The notes: generated by a model from the letters alone, not told the origin. Numbered from the stretch's first letter, positions 1 to 5,474 are shown. The stretch: 6,823 bases of DNA from Dehalococcoidia bacterium (GCA_030603265.1 JAUVYD010000083.1:1-6823); one strand, 5' to 3'. Numbers and translations: made by a program.

Positions 1-60
1 TTCGCTGGACACCAACATATGTCATCTGCATCTGAGGGAGTCGCTTCATCGTGGAAACGG

Positions 61-89
61 TTGCCTGTCTCCTTCCCGTGCACTACAAT
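61..89 (+). promoter_or_regulatory. sigma-70-type promoter of the M48 peptidase gene
   Basis: TTGCCT at 61-66 and TACAAT at 84-89 are separated by exactly 17 bases. They match the -35 and -10 consensus at 4 of 6 and 5 of 6 positions. Transcription would start near 96, giving a leader of about 37 nt before the ATG at 133. Nothing else was recognised in bases 1-60. Confidence 0.6.
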
Positions 90-132
90 TGGCGGCCGTG
101 TCTGCTCAACGCCTGGCCGGTGACTCGATATC

Positions 133-1410
133 ATGAACGCATATGCCGTTGTGGTTCTCGCAGCGCTCGTCGCAAAGCTCCTGTTGCACACTGTCGCAGA
201 CACGCTGAATGTGAGGGCTCTTGAGCGTGGCACGCCCGGCGCAGTCAGAGCTCTCTACTCGGAGGAGGACTATGAGCGGTCGGTACGCTATGTCAGGGCT
301 GCGACCCCGGTCGAGGTTGTCGAACGAGCGCTGCTTCTGGCAGTCATCCTCGCCTTCTGGTTCCTCGGCGGCTTCGGCTGGCTGGACGCCCAGGTGCGTG
401 CAGCAGTTGACGGCGAGGTGCTGCGGGGCCTGCTCTATGTGGGGAGCCTCGTGGCGGGATATGCCGCCGTCGGCCTGCCTTTCGACCTGTATCGGACCTT
501 CGCAGTGGAGCAGCGCTTTGGCTTCAACAGGACGTCACCTGCCACGTTTGTGTCCGACAGGCTCAAGGGGTTGGTCCTTGTAGCGCTCATCGGCGGCGTG
601 TTGCTGGCCGGCGTCCAATTCCTCTTCCTGCATGCAGGAGGAGCCGCATGGCTCTGGTGTTGGGCCATGGTCGTCGGGTTCTCCCTGCTGACCCAGGTGA
701 TTGCGCCGGTCCTCATCCTGCCTCTTTTCAACAAGTTCAATCCCATGCCGGACGGCACGCTGAGGAATGGCATCCTGGACTACGCCCGCTCGGTGCGCTT
801 CCCTGTGGAGAACGTGTACGTCATCGACGGCTCGAAACGCTCGTCGAGGGCTAACGCGTACTTCACAGGCCTTGGCCGCCACAAGCGCATCGCGCTGTTC
901 GACACGATGGTCGACCAGCACACGGTTCCTGAGTTGGTCGCAGTGCTTGCCCATGAGGTGGGCCACTATCGGCGACGGCATGTCATGAAGGGGCTGCTGC
1001 TCGCCGCGGCGCACGCCGGCGTTGCCCTCTTTCTGCTGTCTTTCTTCCTGGGCCGCCCTGGCCTGTACGCCGCCTTCTTCCTGTCCGAGCCCTCTGTGTA
1101 TGCGGGCCTGGTGTTCTTCACCCTGCTCTACACGCCGATAGACGCGGTGCTCTCGATGGGCCTGAACGTTCTGTCGCGCCGGAACGAATATGAGGCGGAC
1201 CGCTTCGCTCTCGCAACGGCTCCCGAGCCCTGTGGCTTGCCGGATGCGCTGAAGAAGCTCGCTGTGGTGAATCTCGCGAATCCGAATCCACACCCCTTCT
1301 ACGTCTTTGTCAATTACTCACATCCTCCCCTGGGCCTCCGACTGGGCGCCATTGACGAGCAATTGCATTCGCAGGAAGTGTCCGGGCGCCGGACGCCGGC
1401 ACCCACCTGA
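133..1410 (+). CDS. Ste24-type M48 family zinc metalloprotease (CAAX prenyl protease 1-like)
   Basis: This is an integral-membrane zinc endopeptidase of family M48, subfamily Ste24. The eukaryotic members cleave prenylated CAAX proteins; bacterial members are generally thought to act on membrane proteins or peptides, and the substrate here is unknown. The 425 residues are full length for the family. The zinc-site motif HEVGH lies at residues 274-278 (two His ligands, catalytic Glu275). The third ligand is expected to be Glu352, in NEYEAD at 351-356. The family signature ANAYFTG, followed by GLGRHKRIALFDT, precedes the active site. About seven hydrophobic segments are visible (roughly 3-22, 65-86, 97-118, 145-170, 173-197, 288-307, 320-345), as in Ste24. 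The ATG start has only a weak ribosome-binding site (GGTGA at 119-123). The gene appears to be monocistronic, with its own promoter. No catalytic residue is missing. The function class is secure; the physiological role is not. Confidence 0.95.
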   Translation: MNAYAVVVLAALVAKLLLHTVADTLNVRALERGTPGAVRALYSEEDYERSVRYVRAATPVEVVERALLLAVILAFWFLGGFGWLDAQVRAAVDGEVLRGLLYVGSLVAGYAAVGLPFDLYRTFAVEQRFGFNRTSPATFVSDRLKGLVLVALIGGVLLAGVQFLFLHAGGAAWLWCWAMVVGFSLLTQVIAPVLILPLFNKFNPMPDGTLRNGILDYARSVRFPVENVYVIDGSKRSSRANAYFTGLGRHKRIALFDTMVDQHTVPELVAVLAHEVGHYRRRHVMKGLLLAAAHAGVALFLLSFFLGRPGLYAAFFLSEPSVYAGLVFFTLLYTPIDAVLSMGLNVLSRRNEYEADRFALATAPEPCGLPDALKKLAVVNLANPNPHPFYVFVNYSHPPLGLRLGAIDEQLHSQEVSGRRTPAPT

Positions 1411-1444
1411 TGAGTCCATGCCGTCCCTGCACGTGGTCCTGGTC

Positions 1445-1474
1445 TTGACACGGCAGGGGCGCTTTGCGTAGTAG
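1445..1474 (+). promoter_or_regulatory. candidate promoter for the NfeD-like gene
   Basis: A perfect TTGACA sits at 1445-1450. With an 18-base spacer the -10 would be TAGTAG (1469-1474), a 3-of-6 match. The better hexamer TAGACT (1472-1477) is 21 bases away, which is too far for a usual spacer. The -35 is strong and the -10 uncertain. If used, the transcript starts near 1482 and has a leader of about 250 nt. Confidence 0.4.
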
Positions 1475-1605
1475 ACTACCCGTGGGGTACATTCCTGAAA
1501 AGCTACCGGCTGCATCAAGTCGCCATCGGCAACGTGGTGTGATTCGGGTTTGCAGTCAGAGGTGAAAGGCTTCCGAACTCCTTCATGTTACAGAGAGAGA
1601 AGGAC

Positions 1606-1620
1606 TGCCCGGACCGGGCA
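1606..1620. repeat. perfect 7-bp inverted repeat with one central base
   Basis: TGCCCGG-A-CCGGGCA is perfectly symmetric around base 1613. As RNA it would form a GC-rich hairpin in the leader of the NfeD-like gene; as DNA it could be a protein-binding site. No T-run follows, so it is not an intrinsic terminator. Confidence 0.5.
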
Positions 1621-1717
1621 ACTGAAGGTGCGACAGGCAAGCCGCCTGAAGCGTGGCAAGCGGTAGCCGTGTGCTCTGACGTCCGCTGGGCTGCGACATC
1701 GGACGCAAGGCGGGCCC

Positions 1718-1724
1718 GGAGGGG
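1718..1724 (+). promoter_or_regulatory. ribosome-binding site fixing the GTG start of the NfeD-like gene
   Basis: GGAGGGG ends 6 bases before GTG at 1731. No ATG at a comparable position fits the frame, so this site decides the start. Confidence 0.7.
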
Positions 1725-1730
1725 TGGTTC

Positions 1731-2132
1731 GTGAAGGGCAGGTGGTTCCTCGCGTACGCGCTGTTTGTGTCTCTGATTGAGCAGGCGGTGCTTCTGTTCG
1801 TCCTTCTCTGGCTGCTTCCATCCGCCGGCCTGAGAGTTCCACTCGGGGTCACAATCACCATGGCCGTCTTGCTTGGGTGCTATTCGGTCGTACTGACGCG
1901 CATCAACATGAGGACCCTTGGCCAGAAGACGCTGCGTTCGCCTGATGTTGGGGCACGGGGACGTGTCGTGAGACCTCTGGCGCCGCGGGGCTATGTGCGA
2001 GTGGGCAACGAGCTGTGGGGGGCAGTATCGGAGGGCCCGCCGATTGCCGAGGGCGAAGAGGTCAACGTCGTTCGTGTCGAGGGACTGCGGTTGTTCGTGG
2101 TGCTTGCGGGCGATGAGCCGCCGGAATCGTGA
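1731..2132 (+). CDS. short NfeD-like protein: two TM segments plus C-terminal OB-fold domain
   Basis: The protein is 133 residues and matches the short form of the NfeD family, membrane proteins with a cytoplasmic OB-fold domain that usually partner with an SPFH/stomatin-like protein. Residues 7-30 and 36-55 are hydrophobic membrane segments. The OB domain runs from about 70 to 127. It carries the typical pattern GARGRVVRPLAPRGYVRVGNE, then LWGAVSEGPPIAEGEEVNVV and VEGLRLFVV. The GTG start at 1731 is chosen because GGAGGGG (1718-1724) lies 6 bases upstream and the reading begins with a basic residue before the first TM segment. No protease domain is present, so this is not the long NfeD with a ClpP-like domain. 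No SPFH gene lies next to it in this window, which is unusual for the family. A long leader precedes it and an inverted repeat overlaps its stop codon. The family assignment rests on the pattern of the OB domain and is fairly firm. Confidence 0.82.
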   Translation: MKGRWFLAYALFVSLIEQAVLLFVLLWLLPSAGLRVPLGVTITMAVLLGCYSVVLTRINMRTLGQKTLRSPDVGARGRVVRPLAPRGYVRVGNELWGAVSEGPPIAEGEEVNVVRVEGLRLFVVLAGDEPPES

Positions 2133-2138
2133 TTCCGG
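2121..2138 (+). terminator. hairpin overlapping the NfeD stop codon (terminator-like, without a T-run)
   Basis: CCGGAATC (2121-2128), GT, then GATTCCGG (2131-2138) form a perfect 8-bp-arm inverted repeat. The TGA stop of the NfeD-like gene (2130-2132) sits in its loop and right arm. The sequence after it is GC-rich rather than T-rich, so an intrinsic terminator is not clearly shown. It may instead protect the 3' end or pause polymerase before the next promoter at 2171. Confidence 0.4.
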
Positions 2139-2170
2139 GCCCGCGGAAGTGAGGCCTGTTACTCTGCGGA

Positions 2171-2199
2171 TTGACGATGGTAGCCGCTGGCAATAGACT
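2171..2199 (+). promoter_or_regulatory. sigma-70-type promoter of the cyclophilin-like gene
   Basis: TTGACG at 2171-2176 and TAGACT at 2194-2199 are separated by exactly 17 bases. The -35 matches at 5 of 6 positions and the -10 at 4 of 6. Predicted transcription start is near 2206, about 30 bases before the ATG at 2236. This argues against using the upstream in-frame TTG at 2212. Confidence 0.72.
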
Positions 2200-2224
2200 G
2201 GCGACGACGACTTGTACGTCGGTC

Positions 2225-2230
2225 GGAGGG
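2225..2230 (+). promoter_or_regulatory. ribosome-binding site deciding the ATG at 2236
   Basis: GGAGGG ends 5 bases before ATG 2236. It would lie inside the coding region if the upstream TTG (2212) were used, so the ATG is preferred. Confidence 0.7.
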
Positions 2231-2235
2231 CAGAC

Positions 2236-2613
2236 ATGGAAGAACCGAGAAGAATACGGCTGTCAGTGGGTGTGGTGGCGAGTTACGCGATGCTGAACGA
2301 TACGCAGGTGGCGAGGATCGTGTGGGACTCATTGCCCCTCGAGTTCAAGGTGCAGACATGGGGCGACGAACTTTACGGCGCGATTCCGCTTGATCTGGAG
2401 CTGGAGATGCCACAGGAAGTCGTGCTTCCCGGTGACCTCGGCTATTGGCAGCCGGGCCACGCGTTCTGCATATTCTTTGGCCCGACTCCTGCCAGCCACG
2501 GCGATGAAGTGAGGGCTGCCAGTGCCGTAACGGTATTCGGACACGTGGAGGGAGAGCCAACCGTATTCCGGTCTGTGAAGAGTGGGACAAAGGTTCGGGT
2601 CGAGAGAGACTGA
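2236..2613 (+). CDS. cyclophilin-like fold protein (TM1367/DUF369-type)
   Basis: The protein is 125 residues from the ATG at 2236. The sequence order fits the small cyclophilin-like family typified by Thermotoga TM1367: an N-terminal beta strand (RIRLSVG), then TQVARIVWDSLPLEFKVQTWGDELYGAIPL (residues 23-52), then PGDLGYWQPGHAFCIFFGPTP (65-85), then a strand with VTVFGHVEG (98-106). The WGDE, GYW.PG and FFGPTP patterns are the family hallmarks. The proteins have a cyclophilin fold, but I know of no established peptidyl-prolyl isomerase activity, and the cellular role is unknown. There is no signal peptide, so it is probably cytoplasmic. The gene has its own promoter and good ribosome-binding site and is not obviously co-transcribed with the NfeD-like gene 103 bases upstream. 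A small, possibly frameshifted ORF follows 14 bases downstream and could share the transcript. Confidence 0.85.
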   Translation: MEEPRRIRLSVGVVASYAMLNDTQVARIVWDSLPLEFKVQTWGDELYGAIPLDLELEMPQEVVLPGDLGYWQPGHAFCIFFGPTPASHGDEVRAASAVTVFGHVEGEPTVFRSVKSGTKVRVERD

Positions 2614-2627
2614 TTCCTGAGGGATAG

Positions 2628-2821
2628 GTGGTGGTGCAGTGTTGCGGCCCGGCGCCGCCCGTGTCCATCGAAGGCTCGCCGCAGCACTACAGCTTCACTG
2701 TGTGCGAACTCGACAACGCGATTGCCCGGCAGGCAGGAGCCTCAAAAAGAGGGAACTGCTCGAGGCGATGAGCGGACACGTACTCAGCCGGGAGCAACCT
2801 GTTGGCGTCTGCGAGCGGTAG
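2628..2821 (+). pseudogene. small ORF apparently split by a -1 frameshift at an A5 run
   Basis: One frame is open from three consecutive GTG codons (2628, 2631, 2634) to a TGA at 2769-2771 and includes TVCELDNAIARQAGAS. At the A-run 2744-2748 the reading becomes protein-like in the -1 frame, giving KKRELLEAMSGHVLSREQPV and ending at TAG 2819-2821. Joined, this gives about 64 residues; the segment from TVCELD to LLEAM looks helical. Both halves favour G/C at the third codon position (about 70 percent, counted by hand), as in the neighbouring genes. An AGGG at 2620-2623 could act as ribosome-binding site for a GTG. It is either a gene that lost one A, a homopolymer sequencing error or, less likely, a frameshifting gene. 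I do not recognise the family. It could also be chance reading in a non-coding gap. Confidence 0.35.
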
Positions 2822-2859
2822 GCGCGCGCAGTCACGGATGAGCTGCGTGGGCAGGGTGG

Positions 2860-3210
2860 CTACCACGCGTCGACGTCTGCACGGAAGAACACTGTTGCGC
2901 ACAGCTCGATTACGAACCCGTATACCGGCCCCAGGATGAACGGCCACCAGAAGCCCAGTCCCTGGCTCTGCGTGAACAGCGCGAGCACCAGGCCGAACAG
3001 CCCTCCAATGACAGCTCCATGTGCCATCCAGTGAATCCGCAACGAGCTGATGCCGATGGTGAAACCCATTAGCGCGTTTGTGAGAACGAGCAGGACTCCG
3101 AAGAGCGACACGACCTCAAGACCCATTCCGCGCGAGCATATCGCCCATGAGGCGAACCCGCACGCCGTTCCCAGGATTGTTGTTACCAGCACACGTCGTT
3201 CGTTCAGCAA
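2860..3210 (-). CDS. small four-TM membrane protein of unknown function
   Basis: The protein is 116 residues from a TTG start. The start is set by AAAGGAGG (3224-3217), 6 bases upstream; the longer in-frame ATG at 3273 would add 21 charged residues and lacks such a site. Four hydrophobic stretches are visible at about 8-26, 33-54, 63-80 and 86-108. The segment LTNALMGFTIGISSLRIHWMAHGAVIGG (43-70) resembles a motif (roughly G-F-x-I-G-I-S, then W-x-x-H-G) I recall from uncharacterised bacterial membrane proteins, but no function is known to me. The gene lies 129 bases downstream of the SpoIIM-family gene on the same strand. Its strong ribosome-binding site and the gap suggest it may be transcribed separately or as the second gene of a loose operon. 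It converges with the frameshifted ORF to its left. Confidence 0.75.
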   Translation of the reverse strand: MLNERRVLVTTILGTACGFASWAICSRGMGLEVVSLFGVLLVLTNALMGFTIGISSLRIHWMAHGAVIGGLFGLVLALFTQSQGLGFWWPFILGPVYGFVIELCATVFFRADVDAW

Positions 3211-3216
3211 GGGCAG

Positions 3217-3224
3217 CCTCCTTT
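3217..3224 (-). promoter_or_regulatory. strong ribosome-binding site deciding a TTG start at 3210
   Basis: Read on the minus strand, the sequence is AAAGGAGG, a near-perfect Shine-Dalgarno. It is followed by six bases (CTGCCC) and then TTG. This makes TTG the likely start of the small membrane protein. Confidence 0.75.
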
Positions 3225-3339
3225 CCCGAACCCTTTCTGCAGCTACAGCCCGGTCTCGGGATGGGTTTCTCACTGTATAACGACGGGCAGAGGCAGTGGG
3301 TTATGGTGGGAGGCTGGATGTGGGAGTATTGATGCGGCA

Positions 3340-3978
3340 CTACGGGACGAGCAGTGGGACGAGATAGATGACCTCAAGGACTTCGTAGACTGCCGCAACT
3401 GCGAGAACGATGGCCACCAGCAGATAGACGGACGCGCCGCTGCGAAGCCCGCGGAGGTAGCCCTCCTTCCAGGAGAGAGCCCCCACACTGTGGGGGGAGA
3501 CGAATGCCCTGCCGAGAATCCATACCCCCAGCATCGCCAGTATGTAGGCCTGCCCCTCAATCACGAGCGTGAGCGAATGTGGAATCATTGCTGCCCGGAG
3601 TTCAGGCGTCGTTGGCGCCAGCAGCAGTCCCCACAGGATCGCACGCGCAATGCCGACGAGCACCCCGCTGAAAGGGATGACCAGTGAAGGGACGAATATG
3701 ACGAGCACACTGGCGATTGCGAAATTGACCGCAAACGTGAGAATGATGCTCTTGAACACCTCGCCGCTGGCATAGGCCTCGGCAACTGTGGCCAGTGGGC
3801 CCTCTGTGAAGGACAGGAGGACGGCCTGTGTCAGCATCTCCTGGACCTCAGGGTGGAATGTGACGTAGACCATGCCGCATGCCACCAGGCCGTAGAAGAC
3901 GATGTTGATGGCAAGGTAGGAGCGCCGGTACTCCCACACAAGGCGAAGCGTGTTGCTGACGGACTCTGGAATCGACAT
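3340..3978 (-). CDS. SpoIIM-family (stage II sporulation protein M-like, DUF95) membrane protein
   Basis: The protein is 212 residues. SpoIIM of Bacillus takes part in the peptidoglycan-remodelling engulfment complex, but the family is widespread in non-sporulating bacteria and archaea, where its role is unclear. Hydrophobic segments lie at about 22-41, 77-100, 101-121, 138-160 and 183-211. The family pattern is visible: FAVNFAIAS (82-90, with the conserved Asn85), then P-x-S-G-x-x-V-G-I (102-110), then PH followed by E (P133, H134, E141) and a Gly/Ala-rich helix. The ATG at 3978 has no clear ribosome-binding site. No other sporulation gene is in the window, so a sporulation role cannot be inferred. 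It diverges from the transporter at 4241 and shares a 262-base regulatory region with it. A strong inverted repeat lies inside the coding sequence at 3480-3496. Confidence 0.82.
   Translation of the reverse strand: MSIPESVSNTLRLVWEYRRSYLAINIVFYGLVACGMVYVTFHPEVQEMLTQAVLLSFTEGPLATVAEAYASGEVFKSIILTFAVNFAIASVLVIFVPSLVIPFSGVLVGIARAILWGLLLAPTTPELRAAMIPHSLTLVIEGQAYILAMLGVWILGRAFVSPHSVGALSWKEGYLRGLRSGASVYLLVAIVLAVAAVYEVLEVIYLVPLLVP
3480..3496. repeat. 8-bp-arm inverted repeat inside the SpoIIM-like gene
   Basis: CCCCCACA-C-TGTGGGGG is perfectly symmetric around base 3488. In mRNA it can fold into a 7-bp GC-rich stem with a 3-nt loop. It lies within codons for S-P-H-S-V-G. No T-run is present, so it is not a standard terminator. 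Confidence 0.5.
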
Positions 3979-3992
3979 AGCTGGTCATGGCC

Positions 3993-4016
3993 CGGGGCCC
4001 GAAGTTGTCGGCCCCG
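3993..4016. promoter_or_regulatory. inverted repeat spanning the transporter -35 box (possible operator)
   Basis: CGGGGCC (3993-3999) and GGCCCCG (4010-4016) are perfect 7-bp arms with a 10-base spacer. The -35 hexamer TTGTCG (4005-4010) lies between and in the right arm. The site is 15-38 bases from the SpoIIM start codon. Position and symmetry suggest a repressor-binding site acting on one or both divergent genes. No regulator gene is nearby to support this. Confidence 0.35.
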
Positions 4017-4033
4017 TTCGCTACGGGTATACT
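4005..4033 (+). promoter_or_regulatory. sigma-70-type promoter of the DMT transporter gene
   Basis: TTGTCG at 4005-4010 and TATACT at 4028-4033 are separated by exactly 17 bases. They match consensus at 4 of 6 and 5 of 6 positions. Transcription would start near 4040, leaving a leader of about 200 nt before the ATG at 4241. Confidence 0.65.
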
Positions 4034-4039
4034 CTCACG

Positions 4040-4240
4040 GGCACGCATGAACGTCAATACGCAACGAGGAGTATCCGGTACTGCAGCGCCGGAGCGACCT
4101 GGTCGGCCGCTGCCAATCGGCCGAGGCAGCTGCGGTGAGGAGAAGAACACCTGTTCCCTCGTGCCTCCCGCCGACTCATCAGTGACTGCGATCCTGCCAG
4201 GGCCCCGTGAAGTCCGGGGAGAAGGCGGGGTCGGGCACCC
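4040..4240 (+). other. GC-rich leader of the DMT transporter with alternative hairpins
   Basis: The leader can fold a bulged stem in which CCGC-TGCC (4107-4114) pairs with GGCA (4125-4128) and GCGG (4132-4135). A second stem pairs CCCCG (4203-4207) with CGGGG (4215-4219). The same CCCCG could instead pair with CGGGG at 4226-4230, so two exclusive folds exist just before the start codon. The only purine-rich tracts near the ATG are in these arms. I did not recognise a known riboswitch; the conserved elements I recall of the guanidine-I (ykkC) class are absent. Confidence 0.3.
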
Positions 4241-5143
4241 ATGACGTGGGCCAACGCTGCGTTGCTCAGCGCCTCGGTGATGGCGCTTGTGAGCATTCTG
4301 GACAGCCACCTCGCGTCCAGGCGATTCCCCAGTTTGCGCTCCTTCATGCTGCCATTGGGACTCATACACATTTTCTACGGAGTGACTGCGGGCTCGGCGT
4401 TTCCCTTGCCCTCGGGCGTTGACGTGTCCCTGGTGGGGATCGCAATCCTGTCGGCGTGCCTCAGGACGGGCGCGGTCGTGATAATGCTGGACAGTTTCCG
4501 GCACCGCGAGGTCTCCAGCGTCATACCGGTTGTGTATGCCTATCCGATGTTCGTGGCCGTGATGGCGTTCCTTTTCCTGGGCGAGAGATTGACAGGGTTG
4601 CAGTGGGCAGCGGTCGGAATCGTGGCGTTCGGCGCCGTGATGGTTTCCGCCGGACCGGGCCTCTCCCGGAGCGACATGGGGCGTCCGCGGGCTGCCCTGC
4701 TCTTTCTGTCCAGCCTCCTTCTGGCCGCGGCAGATGTGACGAGCAAGCAGGCGCTATCCGGGCTGACGTTCTGGAACCTGTTCTGGATACAGGCGGCTGT
4801 GATGGGAAGTGTCTTTGTGGTGGTCTCCCTGAGAAGGTCGGTGCTGGCCGAGATTGGCGCTCTGGCGGATCGCTGGAGGGCGCTCAGGCTGCTCGCGCTC
4901 AACGAACTCATCGCACCCGTGGGAATCGTTCTCTCCTATTGGGCGATGGCGCATGGCCCCGTGTCTCTGGTGTCTGCGCTTCTGAGCAGCCGGCCGCTAC
5001 TCGTTCTTGTCTTCGCACTGGCGCTCAGTCGTCGGGCGCCGGACTTCCTTTTCTGGAGCAAGGGGAGGCGACTCCTGATTATCAAGGTAGTCGCCACGGC
5101 GATGATTGTGGGGGGTGTGGCCATCATCAAGATGTCCGGGTAG
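4241..5143 (+). CDS. EamA/DMT superfamily transporter
   Basis: The protein is 300 residues, the usual length for a two-domain EamA (drug/metabolite transporter) permease. It is an inner-membrane carrier with about ten TM helices, likely an exporter or exchanger of a small metabolite. The first EamA repeat ends with the classical segment SSVIPVVYAYPMFVAVMAFLFLGERLTGLQWAAVGIVAFGAVMVS (92-136), including the L-G-E-R-L motif at 113-117. The second repeat (about 151-298) has the corresponding helices (MAHGPVSLVSALLSSRPLLVLVFALAL, then TAMIVGGVAIIK), with a less conserved motif. The substrate cannot be read from the sequence. The ATG is preceded by no well-spaced ribosome-binding site; GGGGAGAAGG (4216-4225) lies 15 bases off. 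GTG 4246 is not in frame. The gene has its own promoter, with a long structured leader. It converges on the next minus-strand gene with a 22-base gap. Confidence 0.88.
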   Translation: MTWANAALLSASVMALVSILDSHLASRRFPSLRSFMLPLGLIHIFYGVTAGSAFPLPSGVDVSLVGIAILSACLRTGAVVIMLDSFRHREVSSVIPVVYAYPMFVAVMAFLFLGERLTGLQWAAVGIVAFGAVMVSAGPGLSRSDMGRPRAALLFLSSLLLAAADVTSKQALSGLTFWNLFWIQAAVMGSVFVVVSLRRSVLAEIGALADRWRALRLLALNELIAPVGIVLSYWAMAHGPVSLVSALLSSRPLLVLVFALALSRRAPDFLFWSKGRRLLIIKVVATAMIVGGVAIIKMSG

Positions 5144-5165
5144 ACGTGCGAGTCGCCGTGGATGA

Positions 5166-5381
5166 CTACTCCTCAGGGTCTGATTCGCGGTGGCCGGGCT
5201 TGCGAGCCTTCCCTTCCGTCACGAGAGGGATGATGAAGACGATGCAGGCCGCCAGGAAGACGACGCTCCCGATGAGATAGGGCACATCGCGATTGTGAAT
5301 GGCGGAGACAATGAAGAAGCCGGCGCACACGATGAAGAGTATCCATCCCCATAGCTGAAACCGGCGTTCTCGTTTCGACAT
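5166..5381 (-). CDS. small two-TM membrane protein of unknown function
   Basis: The protein is 71 residues from the ATG at 5381, supported by GAGGA ending about 4 bases upstream on the minus strand. The first 8 residues are basic (MSKRERRF). TM segments run from about 10 to 27 and 34 to 54, and a polar tail (EGKARKPGHRESDPEE) is rich in charge. By the positive-inside rule both termini are probably cytoplasmic. I do not recognise a family. An in-frame ATG further upstream (5438) would add 19 residues but has no ribosome-binding site. The gene has its own promoter-like sequence (5466-5474) and is divergent from the alpha/beta-barrel gene. Confidence 0.68.
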   Translation of the reverse strand: MSKRERRFQLWGWILFIVCAGFFIVSAIHNRDVPYLIGSVVFLAACIVFIIPLVTEGKARKPGHRESDPEE

Positions 5382-5465
5382 TGTTCCTCGCAAATGTTGA
5401 AAGGCGTTTCGAAGAGGTCGGGCAGTGCCCGCAGCCACCCATCTCTACCAGGCTGCTGGGCACCC

Positions 5466-5474
5466 ATTGTAGCA
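5466..5474 (-). promoter_or_regulatory. extended -10 promoter of the 71-residue membrane protein gene
   Basis: Read on the minus strand, the sequence is TGC-TACAAT, a TGn-extended -10 with 5 of 6 matches to TATAAT. No good -35 is seen at 16-18 bases. Transcription would start near 5459 and give a leader of about 78 nt. Confidence 0.5.

Larger units (their letters stand above)
1411..1730 (+). other. 320-base gap with possible long structured leader of the NfeD-like gene
   Basis: No convincing gene lies here; reading frames on both strands look like shadows. The section holds a TTGACA (1445-1450) followed by about 250 bases before the next start codon. Short complementary segments in the would-be leader are TGCCCGG/CCGGGCA (1606-1620) and CGTCCG/CGGACG (1680-1685 and 1700-1705). 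I compared it by eye with T-box, cobalamin, glycine, RNase P and SRP signatures and recognised none. Confidence 0.35.

Noticed and set aside
535..1293. A 252-codon open frame on the minus strand opposite the M48 gene
   Set aside because: It mirrors the strong codon bias of the M48 peptidase on the other strand and has no domain signal.
1424..1458. Possible terminator after the M48 gene (CCCTGC/GCAGGG and TGCCGT/ACGGCA)
   Set aside because: The loops are over 20 bases, the stems overlap the TTGACA element and no T-run follows.
1515..2237. A 240-codon open frame on the minus strand opposite the NfeD-like gene
   Set aside because: It is antisense to a recognisable gene with a good start, and its translation is Arg/Ser/Pro-rich without hydrophobic or domain pattern.
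4026..4057. Possible minus-strand promoter for SpoIIM (TTGACG at 4057-4052 and TATACC at 4031-4026)
   Set aside because: The spacer is 20 bases, too long for a standard promoter. The GTATAC core is palindromic and is better explained by the plus-strand promoter.
4047..4244. A 65-codon reading frame in the transporter leader whose TGA overlaps the transporter ATG as ATGA, suggestive of translational coupling
   Set aside because: It has no ribosome-binding site, only about 59 percent G/C at third positions (hand count) against a clearly higher value in real genes here, and a Pro/Gly/Arg-rich non-protein-like composition.
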